DNA of 64,000 nt, from positions 24,020,699 through 24,084,698 of the forward strand of contig CM067070.1 in NCBI GenBank assembly GCA_033980235.1, read 5' to 3'. The position numbers and the translations under genes were made by a program. Under the pieces are notes generated by a model that was not told the origin of the DNA, did no database searches, and was given only the letters and a program-made list of their open reading frames with translations. Positions 25,949-41,400 of the stretch are shown here, piece by piece. This DNA is from Diadema setosum (lineage: Eukaryota; Echinodermata; Echinoidea; Diadematoida; Diadematidae). Every line of letters starts with the position of its first letter. The first letter of the stretch is position 1.

Positions 25949-27825
25949 ATTATAGGTTTTCCAGTCCAATTTCGCACTTTTTTCAGTCCAATTCCTAATT
26001 TGTGCATTCAATTTAGCAGAATTTAACCTAGATGGCATGTTCGGTATTTCAATTTTATAATCTTTTCATTCAAATTCATTTTGGAGCATTCAAATTACAT
26101 TTAACATCATTCGAATCAGTACTTTTTCAGTTCAAATTCGTAAGACAAGCACCAATTCGCAAATCGTTCATTCAATTTAGCATGATATAGTCACGTGATC
26201 ACATATACGCTGCGCTCGTTCATTCGAATTCATTCTTGGGCATCCAATTTCGCATTTACTGCAGTCAATTTAGCAGACACGTTAAGCATTTATTCCTTTT
26301 TTTTTCCATTTTCATTCATCATAGGTACTGTTTGCAAGCATCTGAACATTTCATTTTTCGTATTCATTCTTTATTCTGATGTCACCTTTGCAACAGTACT
26401 TTCAAAATATGTGTATGCGTTTAAAATGTTGGATAGCATTATTTCATTCACAGATAATTTTTTTTGTTTTGACATTAATATTGGGAGAAGGAGGTTTCTT
26501 ACATCTTGAATATATATATATATATATATGTTATTATAGGTTTTCCAGTCCAATTTCGCACTTTTTTCAGTCCAATTCCTAATTTGTGCATTCAATTTAG
26601 CAGAATTTAGCCTAGATGGCATGTTCGGTATTTCAATTTTATAATCTTTTCATTCAAATTCATTTTGGAGCATTCAAATTACATTTAACATCATTCGAAT
26701 CAGTACTTTTTCAGTTCAAATTCGTAAGACAAGCACCAATTCGCAAATCGTTCATTCAATTTAGCATGATATAGTCACGTGATCACGTATACGCTGCGCT
26801 CGTTCATTCGAATTCATTCTTGGGCATCCAATTTCGCATTTACTGCAGTCAATTTAGCAGACACGTTAAGCATTTATTCCTTTTTTTTCCATTTTCATTC
26901 ATCATAGGTAGTGTTTGCAAGCATCTGAACATTTCATTTTTCGTATTCATTCTTTATTCTGATGTCACCTTTGCAACAGTACTTTCAAAATATGTGTATG
27001 CGTTTAAAATGTTGGATAGCATTATTTCATTCACAGATAAATAATTTTTTTTTTGTTTTGACATTAATATTGGGAGAAGGAGGTTTCTTACATCTTGATT
27101 ATTTCTTTCATCCGCATGTTTCATTATTTTCATCTGGTGGGTGCTATATTGCGTTAATCATCATTAAGAATAAAGTTCTTGGATCGGATCTAGCCATCAA
27201 TTTGTCAAGGTTGTTACCCTCAAATGATTCTATGATTGTTTCCCTGTCTTCTTGAGAGATACGCCTGTATCTTACTCGTACTGCCATGACTGGACATAAG
27301 AAAGTGAAGTGATCTATGGTACTGGTGCATGTATAGTTCTGATAACATGTATAAAAGAAGAGGGGCGTTACAGAACAACAAACTTGAATTATTTATTGTC
27401 AAAGATACCTTTGCTATATACTTAACAGTGTGTGGATGAAACAAAAATTCACCTTTAAATACGTATAAACCACGGTTCTCACCTTTTCAAAATAGAATTA
27501 ACATTACGCCAATTTGAATGAACATGTTTGCAATTTGACTGCCCATACGCGAAATTGAATGACTGAAATACCATTTTCCGCCAGTGCTGGCGAATTTGAA
27601 TGACTGAAGAGCACGTGCCAATTTGAATGCCCGTTTTACGGATTCGAAAGGCACATGTGCGAATTTCATTGATCGAAATGCTAAATTGAATGAACAAGTT
27701 GCAATTTTGAATGACAGAATGTGCAGTGACGAGGATTTTCGCTAAATTGAATGAACCTTTTATCAAATAGACTGATAAAAGTGCGAAATTGGCCGGGAAA
27801 ACCTATATCATTATTATTCGTATAA

Positions 27826-27874
<49 letters not shown>

Positions 27875-28724
27875 CAAATAATTTATGAGTTGTGAGTGCA
27901 TTAGGGCACGAAGCGCCACGTTGAATCTCGCACCGAGCGCGATATTACGTGCCCCAACGCACGAACAAATCATAAATTATTCGTTTTATACAACACCTTG
28001 TCCATAATCACAGTACTAAATTAGTGACCGGCAACTCGGGAAGGCCCAAAAATAAATCTAACAATTAGGCCGAGAATTCTAAACCACCCATTTTACTGTT
28101 TTCAAACACTGGTCATGATTCGACCACACAGTTACAGGAATCGCAAACTCTGCAGGGTCTATACCCATTTTACACTAACGTTACATCGGGTTAGGCCTAA
28201 CTGTAAAGCCGGTCTGAGATGTTGGTAGATCTAGTAAGTCTAGACTTTGTCTATTTCCGACAATGACTTTGTATAAAAACATAGAAAAATAATCAAATTA
28301 CGGTTTCTCAACTTGAAATGAAGTCTTGATTTTGAAATCACTGTGGTCCACGTAGCAGATCAGATTCAAAAGTAAAAACAAAGCCGTAATAGCGTAAGGC
28401 CGCAATACATGCAACTAGCTAGGTAAAGTAGCTGCGCGTACACGAAAAACGTTGCAGTACTCCCCCGCGCCTGGCCTGTGAATGAACTTACCGTACCGGC
28501 AGCGCAGCCGGCCAGCACGTAGTTTGCTGGCGCTTTGCTAGTGAAGTCGAGCGCCCGTGCATTAGTAACCACCCGCGAAGCCGTGCATTAGTACCTGTGA
28601 GCCGTGCAATAGGCCCATGCCAGGAGACTATTGCATGGCTCTCAATGAGTTTGATAGGTATTTTCTATTGAATGTTATGTGACTTGTTCTTGGCCAATCA
28701 CAATTCGACATCATTCTAAGGTGT

Positions 28725-28758
<34 letters not shown>

Positions 28759-28820
28759 TATATTTAGCTGCTCTGCAGATATTAGTAATATATATATATA
28801 TACAAATATATATTATATAG

Positions 28821-28859
<39 letters not shown>

Positions 28860-31434
28860 AATATGCATATATATATATATATATATATAAGCATATGAAT
28901 GAGATGCTGTCATCGCCGTTCATTTTTGCATTGACAGCGTGAAAAAATGACGAAAGTTCAAAGTTACTGTGAGTTCATTGGTAAAACTAAACTGATATTC
29001 GTGGTTGATTACCTTTAGAATAAAGTTTGGGCAGATTTTTTATAAGGATTTTAGACTGTGACGCAAAAGTGTTTGAATGAAAAACTAACGATTTCCTAAT
29101 TCTACGTACACACTACACTCTAAAAAAGATCCGGGTCAGAACTAACCCGGAACTGGGTCCGTTTGGATCATTCACCGTTCCGGGTCAAAAATGATTTTGA
29201 ATTTGCTTATGAAGACCCCGAATGGGGTCACCCTGACCCAATTCATGACTCTGAATGTGACATATCTGACCCATTCCTTTTCATTTCTGACCCGGAACGG
29301 TGTGTGACCCCAACGGACCAAGTTTCGGGTCAGTTATGAACCGGATTTTTTTAAAGTGTATGATGGCAAGCTCTGAGGGGGCAGTCATCAGCTGTTTTCA
29401 ATGTTTGCATATCATTCGTATGAACTTCTCCAGCATTATTTCCTGACATATTAGCGAAACTTTAAAATATCACAACATCCTTATTTATGTCCGACTTTGA
29501 TCAATGTTCACTGTTGCGCTAAGAAGCTGTAGGGTCTAACAATATAATTTTCAGGCTGGCTTTCAACTGCACTGGAATTCCCTTTCCATGCAATGACTGT
29601 TATAATGCGGAACCTGATTTTGGGATAAAATGCCTATACATGCGATACCTGACGGAATTTCATGCCCATGTTCTTCCATGTTGTTCATACACTCCAATGC
29701 CTCGGCTAGCTCCTGGCGGTAATGATAGAGTGGAGGATGGATCTTTTTCTTCCAAAGCTTTAGTAACTCGAGTTTTTCATCATATCCAACGCGACATGAA
29801 TTTATGTCATCTTTCTTTAAACCTAATCGCGAGGCAAAAGCAGTAACTTCTCCATCATCAAGGTCTGGTAACTCAGCCAGTAAATCTTCTATGTTCTCCT
29901 CAGCATCTGAAAAAAAAGTTAGAGGAAATATCAGAAAGGAGATATTCTTTTCAAGACAGTGTGGAAGCGAGACCATAGTCATACAGTAAAATCGGTTTTC
30001 CCTACGGTCAATTTCATACTTATGTCACTAAAGTTTCTATTCCGAGCATTGCCTAATGGGCATTTATATTCCTTCTCATGAAGCCAAAGTTCAAATTTTA
30101 GAATGGACAGGTGGACCAATACTGCAAAATAAATAATTTCCGTCATAAATCCTAACATATTTCCAGCTGAATGAAAAAGACACACATACACGGCCCCAAA
30201 ACTAACTAAATTCAGGACATCTTTTAAATTAAATGCAGTTATTTGGAATTTGGGTGCCTATTCACGAATTTGAATGACCGACGAGATTCCGAGAGATATG
30301 AATTTGAATGTTATTTGCTAAAATTCATGCTCCTCTCTTAAATTTGAAGGCTCCGACAGTGAGTTTTGAATGCTCCGATAATGAATTTGAATGACCGGAT
30401 TTTGAATTCGATTGCCGATTCACTGCTGCGAGTGTGGAATGTGTGAAATCGAATGCTCAGAATAGGAGCTTGAATGACAAAAGTATGAAATTGACCGGGA
30501 AAACCCACACGTATACTAACCAGTAGCCCATGGCAGTCCTGATGTTATCTCTTAGATCACCACTATTCTATATTACATTGCATATTATAACTGACGAGCC
30601 GTCAAGCCTGATTTCAAAACGACAAAAAATAACTCGTAGCAGAGCAGCGTACTACACGTTTGACCTCAGGGCGTAAGTGCAAGTCGCTTTTTTCACTAAG
30701 TACACTAAGGCATTTGTATCTGTCATCCAGCAAAATCATACACAGTATAGGTTTTATCAGCGTAAGTAGAAGACGTGATTAATGACAAGATAGTTGTACT
30801 TCCCTGTTGAGACTGGATTGCAACCTTATCGAAACAATATAGAGTTCCACAAAGCAACTTACGGCAAACTGTATAGGTCATGTGTAATATAAATCTGTAT
30901 TTTCTGCCGATTTAGGTTGTTTCTGTGTTTCCCTAAAAGAAATCATTTATGTTAGGGGTTAAGCGTCGTTTAGTATAAGGAAGATTAATGCTGTCTCTGT
31001 CAGTATAATAAAAAATGAAACGACAGAGAACACGTACAAGTGGTGGGCACTCAATACCATGTACTGTTAAGTTGTTAGGAATTTCCTCTAGCACGTCCAA
31101 CAGACTAGTGAAGCATATCTCTCCTCTCCTTTCTACGGCACTTATTCTCTCAATTGCTTCCCCCCCCCCATCACCGATTAACACCGATGTGTTGGCTCAT
31201 TGAGTAGAGCGGCTGCCCTCACAATCGGGAGGTCGTGGGTTCAAACCCCGGCCGCGTCATACCAAAAGACGTTAAAAGATGGGAGTTGCTGCTACCTTGT
31301 TTGCCGTTCCAACAGTTGAAAAGGTTAGAGCAACGTCGATCTGGCGCTGCTCAGTGGCTGCCGGGCCCACGATCAATTGGGCAAAATGAATGTCCATTCT
31401 TGGACAATACAATTTGGAGTTTATATCCAAAACA

Positions 31435-31481
<47 letters not shown>

Positions 31482-34400
31482 CACGTTTGAAATCTTTCAT
31501 TCTCATCTTGGAAAATATTTGTAGTCTACATATGTGAAGCTCCTTAAAAAGAAAAAGAAAAAGAAATCTAGATTTTTTTGTGTTTCGTCTATTTTTTTTA
31601 TTCATTTAGCTTTCATACTATTTTCTGGAATTAACAGAGATGCATGCTTTCCTCAGGGATGTGTTTATCAACTGACAATATACCCGATTACATATTTATA
31701 CACTGTAAAGATTTATCTCATATTCAAGTAATGTGCAGATTAATGCCCTATCATTGACCAGGCACGCTAACCTGGAAACATTAAACTGCACATTACTTGA
31801 ATATGAGACCATTCTGAAGCAAATAATTTTCACACAACAATTCATGATGTACTCTTAAATGAATCCCACAAGGATTAGAACAATCAGCATCCAGCATTCC
31901 CACTGATTCTCACTGATTAGCTACTAGCCATCCCCTTTAACACCAGCTCGGTGTTTCATATTCAACACCTGACTTTTTGCAGTATACGCTTATGTTTAAG
32001 AAAAAAAAAAGATTTTTTAAAAATAATTATGGCCTTTAATTCCTTTAAAATGCACATGAGGCAGGCGAAGCCAAGCATTGTACCAAAGATAATATACAAT
32101 CTACGCACAACGGATAGACTCATCCTTCGAACGCTTCTTACGGTATAAAGTTGAATAGTTTTCATCTTACATGATGTTTCATGTTTAATAGTAGCTCCTT
32201 GTTTGGTCGTCACACAGCGCAGAGTTTCTTCAAACACTTCTGCATAGTTATACGAAGAAGGATGGAGCTTGTTACGCCACAGCCTGATGAGAGCAAGTTT
32301 GTCAGTTACTTTGGATGGTGGAAAAAGTTTGAAATCTGTCCTCACTGAGCTATACTCTGCATCGCTCAGACCAAGTCGAGATGCAACTTCCTTTGTTTGT
32401 CCTTCAGTGAGATGCTCCACTTTTCCGTACATTGCGTAGACGTCATTTCCAATATCTAGGCGAGGAAAAAGCAGATCGTATTTGCACCACCGTCATTTCC
32501 ACCAAATAGCATGACTTCTAAACTTGCTACACTAAATCAGAATAACCACAGGCAAAACAAAAACGCAAGATGATATCACGCTGAATACAAGGAAGCTAGG
32601 TATGTACCCTTCAATTATGACACCCTGCATGCTTTCATTTTGAGAGATTAAAAAAAGAATTCTCACTGTCATCTACTGGGGCCCTAGAGTGGCTCTAATA
32701 TGAGATGATTAAAACATGAAAATGAAGAATCTCTCTGTAAATCCTAATTTAAATGGCATTAGAGAAGAATCAATATCAACAAAAATCGTAGAAATCTGTA
32801 TTGTTAATTTCAAATAAGGAAATGAAGATAGCATATGGTTCTTGAATTTGTCTTATGAATTCTTATGTTCCCAAATGAAAAAGAAAACAATAATAACGAA
32901 TATCATTAAAAAAGAATGAAGTAGAGAAATTCCGTCAGTTCTATCACTTTGGTGGATTTATTTATCTAAAAACAATGTTGTTATCTGAATATCAGTAATT
33001 CTATTGTCATTGTTAATGTATTATACACGAAATTCTTTCGTAGAAATATCGACGCAATTAATTTATTATGTAAAAATGATTATGTAACCGACCATGACCT
33101 GTATCACCTGTCCACCTGTACCTCGTTGAGGAAATATTTTGTCATGTCTTGCTAATCAGTAATACAGGTGACTTTACTTTGTGTGAACCTTTAGTGAAAG
33201 CAGACAAACCCCTCCTTTCCCTTTCTCCTTTCAACTATCCTATCTCTATCCAAGTCATTCCTCCCTCCTATTCTCCTTTCGATGTATTATGTCATGCTAC
33301 GGGGGCTGCACGCAAATCAAGCTACGCTTATGCTGTAGCCCCTCTGTATTATTCATTGTAGTATGTTTTGTTGTACTTTTGCTGTACATTGTACACAGGC
33401 ACAATGAACAAGAAAATACTTATATATTATAGTATCTATGTCTGTACATGAATGTGTATATGTACAATGATGATACAGAAATCAATAAATCAAATCAAAT
33501 CAAAATCAAATCAAAAATTTCCGATGTTATTTGAAGTAGGAGATGACAGAAAATTTTAAGTTTCACCTTTTATGTTCAATCATGGTGAATGTTTTAGTCA
33601 AAACAGAGATAAAAGAGAATAAAAACCTACTTTTGTAATCTAATTTTATGTCTCTCAATGTGTTAAATATGTCTTTTGTAATCATTGATATCTTTGAGGA
33701 CATTTGCGATGGATTGACATGTCAATTTTCACAGTTTTTACTTCTCTGCCTCGGAGAGCAAAACGATGAATGTGCCCATTCAAGCGTAAAGTTTCCCTTT
33801 GTATCGATCTGCCAGGCTGATAGCCAACAATACATAATATCGTTGTTGGTTTTTTTAGCAATATCTTCTATGACAAATGAACTGTAAAAAAAGTTCACTT
33901 TCATTTTTTTTTTGTGTATAACAAATGGTTGATACCTAATTAAAACTTTATTATCTTAAATAAGATGATTCAGTGTCGGCTCCCCCTCGCCCACCAAAAA
34001 AAAAAACAAACAAAAAAACAAACAAACAAACAAGAAACAAAAAACAAGGGAAAAAAAAGTAGCGCTTGGATTCTGTTGTGTCATGATGATTATGATAATT
34101 ACAAGTGTATAATTTCCCACCTTCCAGCAGTTTGTTGGCAAACTCTTTGTAGTATTTGAGACCATTTATGGCATTTGCTATCTCTTCCCTGTAGTAGAAA
34201 GGGGGTGAATGCTTCTTTTTCGTCCATCGTGTGATCACTTTTAAAAGTCTTCTTTTTTCAAGGGTCTTCCTGGATGAATCAATGTCTCCTTGACTAAGTC
34301 CTAGCTTCTGCCCAAGCGACAGCACTTGCTCATCGCTGAGATTGGATGTGATGGCGTACATTTCGCTGAGGCTTTGGTCGTGATCTGAAATATGATTACA

Positions 34401-37400
34401 AAAGTGGGTTATTTCTTTTTTTATTATTATTATGTAACCACCTCTATTTAAGTGTTTCCCTTAGGACGGTAAGTATCTGCACGACGATTTTCATTTGAAT
34501 ATAAAACAGTCAGTCATGTTTTTTTTTTTTACGTTTAGTTTCTGGAAAAAGTCCACCATTTCTCGGTGCATCTCACGATTAACTAAATCGGTTGGTTCGA
34601 GTGACACAAATCAACACTCGACCTATTACAAAATTTCACTTGTCTTAACATTTGTGATATCAGCAAAGACGCTTTGTTACATAAGAATGTACCATTGCAT
34701 CAATATTGCACAGATAATTGAATACCTGAATATAAGAACGACCCAAGTCCAATTTTGGGGCAAATTCAGTTTGACATAAGAAATTGTAGCTTATGCATGG
34801 ACTCATCTTGTGTATAAAATGATAAATCCTAATTACCCCCGGAAGTGCCTAAAATGAATGAGTTAAATCGTATATGAATGTAAGTACGAAGGACTTGGGT
34901 CATTTTTACATTCATATTATAGGGCCCTCTCTCATCCTTCTCTCATCTCTATAGCAGAATATCATGTATATGATTCAAAGAACGACCCAAGTTCATCACA
35001 CAAAATGGCTTCTCCACAATTAATGCAGATGTTAATTGTCATAATAATATATGTTCCAATTTGTATATTCAATGTAGCCTTCCCATCATAGTTAAATAGA
35101 GTATTATTGGACAAATAAAAAAGATATAATTTTTTTTTTTAAGTTTACTCGAAATGGCCATCAATGGACTTAGGTCGTTCTAATATTTAGATAGTCAATT
35201 GGAAGATGGCTTGACGTTCCTGCCGTTCTAACATGAGGGACAAATACAAACGATATAATTACACATTAGTAGAAACTAGGGTCTGCCTATCCACGTTTGC
35301 ACGAAAATCATGATTGTGTCATTCCCTTTTAAGTGCAAACACCCCCCCCCCCAACACACACACACAAGCAAACGAGTTGATATTTGTTTTATGATTTACT
35401 CAGGGAAACCATCCTCGCGATGTCCGCGAATCCAGCCTTCACTAGACATTTGCATAACTTGAATCGAGCGTTCATCATCTCTTTCCTAGCTTCTTCAGCA
35501 AGTTGACGGATCTCTGGTATCACACATCGTGCTGTTGGCGGTTTCCTGTACTTGTGGAGTTCAGTTGTATCCAGACCAAGAGCCTCTGAAAAAGGTAGGA
35601 TGTCTTCCATCAGCAATGCAAACCCGATATCGGGGAGCTCGGCGTCGAAGATGTGGTTTCCCTTATTCTCTGCAAGACACATTGTTAGGACAAATGCAAA
35701 TTAGGCTACGGTCACAACTCATAGCGGCGACCGACCGATTTAAAGCCTGCTCGGTCTCTGCTGAAATGTTGGCACCGCCCAGCAGTTTTACGAGATGTCG
35801 AGCAGGCTATAAAATCCCAGCGATGCCCAAGCGATGTCCTGTCGATTTCCCGTCGGTCACCTGTCGATTTTAGGTTAAAAATTTGCGAAACATGGGATCT
35901 TCTCCGCGCAGAGACTGAGCAGTCACCGAGCGGTGCCCCATTGGCAGCTGGACGATCTCCCACCAGCCACCGGTCAATTTTTACGAACACGTGACGAAAT
36001 CGCTCAGCGACCGACGGGTGATCGATAGGTCGTCTACCGGTGTCCCGTAGGCGTAACAACGGCGGCCGCCCGCCGGTCTCTGCCGGAAATTACTCACAAG
36101 CTACCCGAGTTTATTCATGTACGTATGCGATTTTTTGATGTGATAACTAATTAATTTATTTAGATTAAACCTTTTAATTGTTGAATTACCAACTACCAAA
36201 CCTCAGCTATGTGAAACCACAGATAACTAGAAATAAGGAAATCAAATAAAAGGGAGGAAAACCCAAGATGGAACAAAGGTTGGAATTGATTAAGATTTTT
36301 ATAAATATCTTCTACATTTTGCGGTTTTTCCCCATTTAATTTCATATTTTCATTTCCCCTCTCTTGTCATAGGATAACCAAACCGTATTTTACTAAGTAT
36401 AAATTTCGACACTAACTTTCAGATTTCATCTCTTTTTCCCTAAAGTAGTTGTCACTGCCTTCCATGTCCCTCATGTTGGTTGCCGAGATGTTGAGATGCT
36501 GAGATGCTGAGCTCTTGGAGGGGTTTCCTTGCCTCGATTCCCCCCCCCCCTGCTTTTTCCACATTGCCCTGTCTTCTCTTCCCCATCTAGTCCCTGGTTT
36601 CCTCCAGTGCTTTTGTCATTTCATCTTTATTATTTTTGTACCTAAATCGCTCGACGGCAACCGCTAGATCTATTCCCTCGGTTTTCTTCTGTGCTTTTGT
36701 CATTTTTGTCTCTATTATTTTTGTTTCCTAAATCGTTCGGCGGCGACTGGTCGATAAGGTCACCGGCGACCGACCGATGCCCTAAAAATCAGTGGTGCCT
36801 GATCGGTCACCGGTCGCGTCCGACCGAATTGGCTAAAATTTCACCGACCGGTCGCCGAGCAGGCTGATTTTGGGGGTTGTGACCGTAGCCTCAGCCGAGT
36901 GAAAATCTTTACCAGTTACTAGTTGACTGGTTCTAGTACAGCAAGTCCGCGGGTAGCTCACGTAAGCTGAGACCCGTATTAGAGTGGACAGTGAATACTA
37001 CCCCCTTCGAAAGCCAAGCATATGGTTGTGTAATTTCATATCACGATGAACATTATGTTATCATCTGGTTGAGATAATCTTAGATCCACTGCATTAGGAA
37101 AAAAAATAAACTTTCAATAGAGCGTCATTGTCATTGAAGGTATAATGTAGGTCTATTGGAAATCTGCATGCTAATGGTAGGAAAGGCTCTATTAGCATGA
37201 CTGCGAAACCACCGTAATGTGCCGTTATTTTCCACGGCAGTACCCTCCCCCACAAACAAAATCCCCTCAAAAAAGAAAAAGAAAAAAAAAAAAGAAACCA
37301 ACCAACAAAAAAACAGCAATACACAAATACACCAACAATAACAGCAACTACAACAAGCAAACAAACAAAACACTTGCACACAGACAAGACACACATACCA

Positions 37401-37434
37401 TCACCGCCCCAAACAGCAAACAGTCATACACACA

Positions 37435-37473
<39 letters not shown>

Positions 37474-38371
37474 GATTCCTAATGCCCCAGTCACACAGTG
37501 CTTTACGATGGATTACGTCCGCCGCGGATAGATACGAATGAGTGGACGCAGGGGGACGCAGCGTGGACGCAGGCATCCGCAGGGACGTATGTAGACGTAA
37601 CTGTCCGTAACTCATCCGTAAAGAAACGCAAAATGACGTCGCCGAACCTGCGAAATTTTGAAATGTTCAAAATTTCGCAGAGGGACGCCACGGACGCAAA
37701 CTTACGCAAGTAACCGTAACCAAACGTAACTATCCGTAACTGAACGTAACTACCCGTGGCTTGGACGCAGACCATCCGCAAAAAAATTTACCTTCCGCCC
37801 GTTTGCGTTCGCTTACGTCCACCGTAAGTATCCGAAATTAACCGCAAGTTAACGTATCACAACAGTTTCCTCCGCTTACGGATATTTACGGACAGCTACG
37901 GATGTTGCGGACAATTACGTCCTTTGACGTTTTCCGTTTTCCACTCGCATGGGAACACAGAGACTCGTGGGAAGGCACACTACTCCTGTTGCCAAGCTGC
38001 AGCGCCTTTACCTGAAGGAATACTACAACACAGTCGGAGCGGTGGAGAGGCAGAACTGTATGGTCAAATTATGAAATTTCTCCCACATACTGGTCATTTT
38101 AAGTGGCACCCATATACCATGTATACTCATGACATTGGTTGACTCTTGGTGCTGAACTTTTTTTTCTTGTACTCTTCGAATGTATATTTTTCGAAAAAAG
38201 CAATATTTTGGGTAGGGGATGAGGTGATAGCATTTTATTCACTTTTCTGGCCGGGGAAGGTGTGGGACAGGGGCAACTATATAAAATGAGAACGAATTTA
38301 GTATTTCTCTAATAGTCTTACCCATGCACTTTACGCTCCATCGAATGTGTGTTACATTTTTATTTTGGGTG

Positions 38372-38409
<38 letters not shown>

Positions 38410-41400
38410 GGACATTTATATTGCGCAGCTACTATAATAATATACTTTACTGCGCATTACAAAATGACATGCATACAAGAAATTCAAACAGAAAATACAT
38501 TACTTCAAGAGATGACTTGATATTGTATTTGGGTGTGGGAGAGGTGTTTGAAAGTTTTGATGTTTTTTTTCTGTAAATTTGATAAGCATTGCTTTATCAT
38601 AAATATCTCCTTAACATAACCCAGTAAGTCATGAATATCGCTGAACAATGACAGCGTAACCACAGTTTGTCTATTCCATGACTGCAAGTAATATTTTCTT
38701 ACTCTAATGTTTAACTTTTCGATCTATATTGTATTTCATTTGTGGTATAGTGATGTTATATGTGACCCTCCACCACAAAACACACAAAAAGTCGCCACAC
38801 ATGAAATTTTAGTTGAGAGCATATTTTGAAAGAGCAGACTTTAAGCTTTAAATTGATGTATTACTCAAAAGAAATAGACTCTCCTAACCTATCTAAATAA
38901 TGGAAAGAATGCACACACTCAGAAAAAGTGTAAACTGAGAAAAGAGGCTCTGAAGTACAGTGTCTATTCAAGCGCTTAATCTTTATCAAGCCGTGCTGGT
39001 TGCGGTGCAATGAATGGGACAAAAAACAGGATGGAAACCACCGGAGTAACAACAATGAGGGGATTATCAGATTAAACTGAAATTAATAATAACAATAATA
39101 ATAACGATAATAATAATGATAATAATAATGATAATAATAATACTAATGATAATAATAATGATAATAATAATAGTAATAGTAGTAATAATAATAATAATAA
39201 TAATGATAAAGCCTTATTTACCCAGGGTCAAGATCGCCTCGGTTGACCCATTTCACCTATTTTCAATCCTCAAACAAAATCAGTGTGTGCGACTTTTTGT
39301 TCGTTTTGTGATGCACGGTCACAATACATTCTTTACATTTATGACGTTTATTCATATTTGAGTTGCACAAAAAATTAAAACTTCAAGTTCAAAATTTCAT
39401 ATATCTTTTATTATTGTAAAGCAAATTAAAGGATTACGATTTTTTTCACAACTTGTACGCAATACAATTTCAGTTTTCCCCAGTATACAATGTAAGACAG
39501 TCCAAAATGATTACTGTAGTCCGGTTTGGGCAAATGCCTCCAAATCTTACCTTTCGCAATTACAAATACTACAAAATAGATCACTTCGTATTGTTATGAA
39601 TGTTGATTATATGCATCCTTCTGATAATTTATATGATACATTGAAATTAGATCGGCTACGTATAAGATGGGCTAAACAACTAGCATGTACAATGTACCGT
39701 TCATTACATGAATTATACCCTCCCTATTTAAATCAAATGTTTTGTTTTCGACAGACTGCTTATAGCACAAGGTCCGGCCCATTCAAATTGAAACTCATTC
39801 AACCGAAGACCGACTATGGTCAATGGTCCCTATCTTATCGAGGGGCCAAACTTTGGAATGAGCTTAATTATCCCTCTTCAACAATTGTGTCAATTGAAGC
39901 ATTCAAACGTTACGTAAATCACAGCCCCGACATACCCATTTTTGCAGGATAATGAGTCAACGCAATTAGTAGATTATTTGAGATTGTACGAGAACGATTT
40001 TTCTCACCCATCCCCCACCCGCATTCCCCGATTTTTGATGTTGATTATATCATATTGTTTCTAATTTCTTAGTATGTAGGTTTTTTTTTTCCCCATTAGT
40101 TAAATTGTATAGCTCATGCCATTCTGGCTTTTTATGTAATTTTAGTTGTATATGATTGATTGATTTGTTGTTTGTACTGATGGCATGTTTTGTATTTTGG
40201 TTGGACCCCTGTGAAAACCAGCTTTTAGCTGACCAGGGCAATCCATCCCATGAGTGGAGAATGAATAAATAAAATAAATAAATAAATAAAATAAAATGTA
40301 ATAACCTTGCTGTCATAATACACTGACTTAGCAGGAATCGTAAAAGAAAACCAAATTGTCCATAATTATTAATAACAATCTGTAACTATCCGTAACTATC
40401 CGAAAATATCCGCAACTCTCCGCAAGTGTTCAGAACTATTATGTGCCAATTCGTAAGAATATCCGCAAGTGGACGCAAATATACGCATCTGGTCGTATCT
40501 GTCCGTATCGCCCGCATTTTATGTCCGCATGTTTTGTACAAATTTCTGGTGACGGCAAAGGATCCGCGGGGGTCCGCGGAAAAAATGACTTTTTAGGACG
40601 TAACGCCGGACGCAGAGCATTATGTGACTGGGGCTTTAAATTCACATGTCTTATTCGCATATTTATTCATTCAAATTCTTGTTACGTTTATGGTTTCTTT
40701 GTTAATATCGTGAATATGGAGCAAAACTAACAGGCACTCGAATCCTGACTTGCACACAAACACCTCTATCCTCCCTTCCCCTACACACACACACACACAC
40801 ACATACATACACACACACATACACAAGTCATTTTATAGACCTGCTAGTGGCTGCTTTCATGTTAGAGTTTCAGTTTTAGTGGGAAAAGGCAAGGCGGGTC
40901 CCGTTTTACTTGTACCTTGGCATGACTTTTCCAACTGTTTACGAAGTTCTTCGGGCTTCTCATGGCTTGTTTGAAATGCTGAATCTCTTGATTCCTCCTG
41001 TGTTTTATTTATAGCGTCATGGGATTGTGATTTAACTGATGAAGATTCCTTTTCTGATGCATCGAGAGATGTTACGCTTTGTTCAAGCTCCGCTAGGTTT
41101 TGATTAACATTCACCATAGGCGACTCGCCATCAGTCTGGTTGAAAACTGAAAAGTTGATAGGGAGGGGGTAAAATTTAATCATCATAGTTATAGGCTATG
41201 TAGTAATGACGACCACCTTACGAATAATATTTTCACAGACTTATAAACAAAACAAAGATAAATCTTATAATTTCATTTTCTTTGCAAACAAAGACAATAA
41301 ATATGAACATCGGTGACTCTTCTTGTTATTTGTATGCAAAATGTAGAGACTGGTACGAATGTTTTCTATTAATATGAATTTATTCACAATACAATCATAT

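Noticed and set aside
28628..28942. Two long Tyr/Ile-rich frames on opposite strands
   Set aside because: They are translations of (TA)n microsatellite tracts.
31188..31260. tRNA gene
   Set aside because: A and B boxes are present, but the stems do not close into a proper cloverleaf and a SINE body and tail follow.
31272..31605. Frames with poly-Ile, poly-Asn and poly-Leu
   Set aside because: All are readings of the (ATT)n tail of the SINE.
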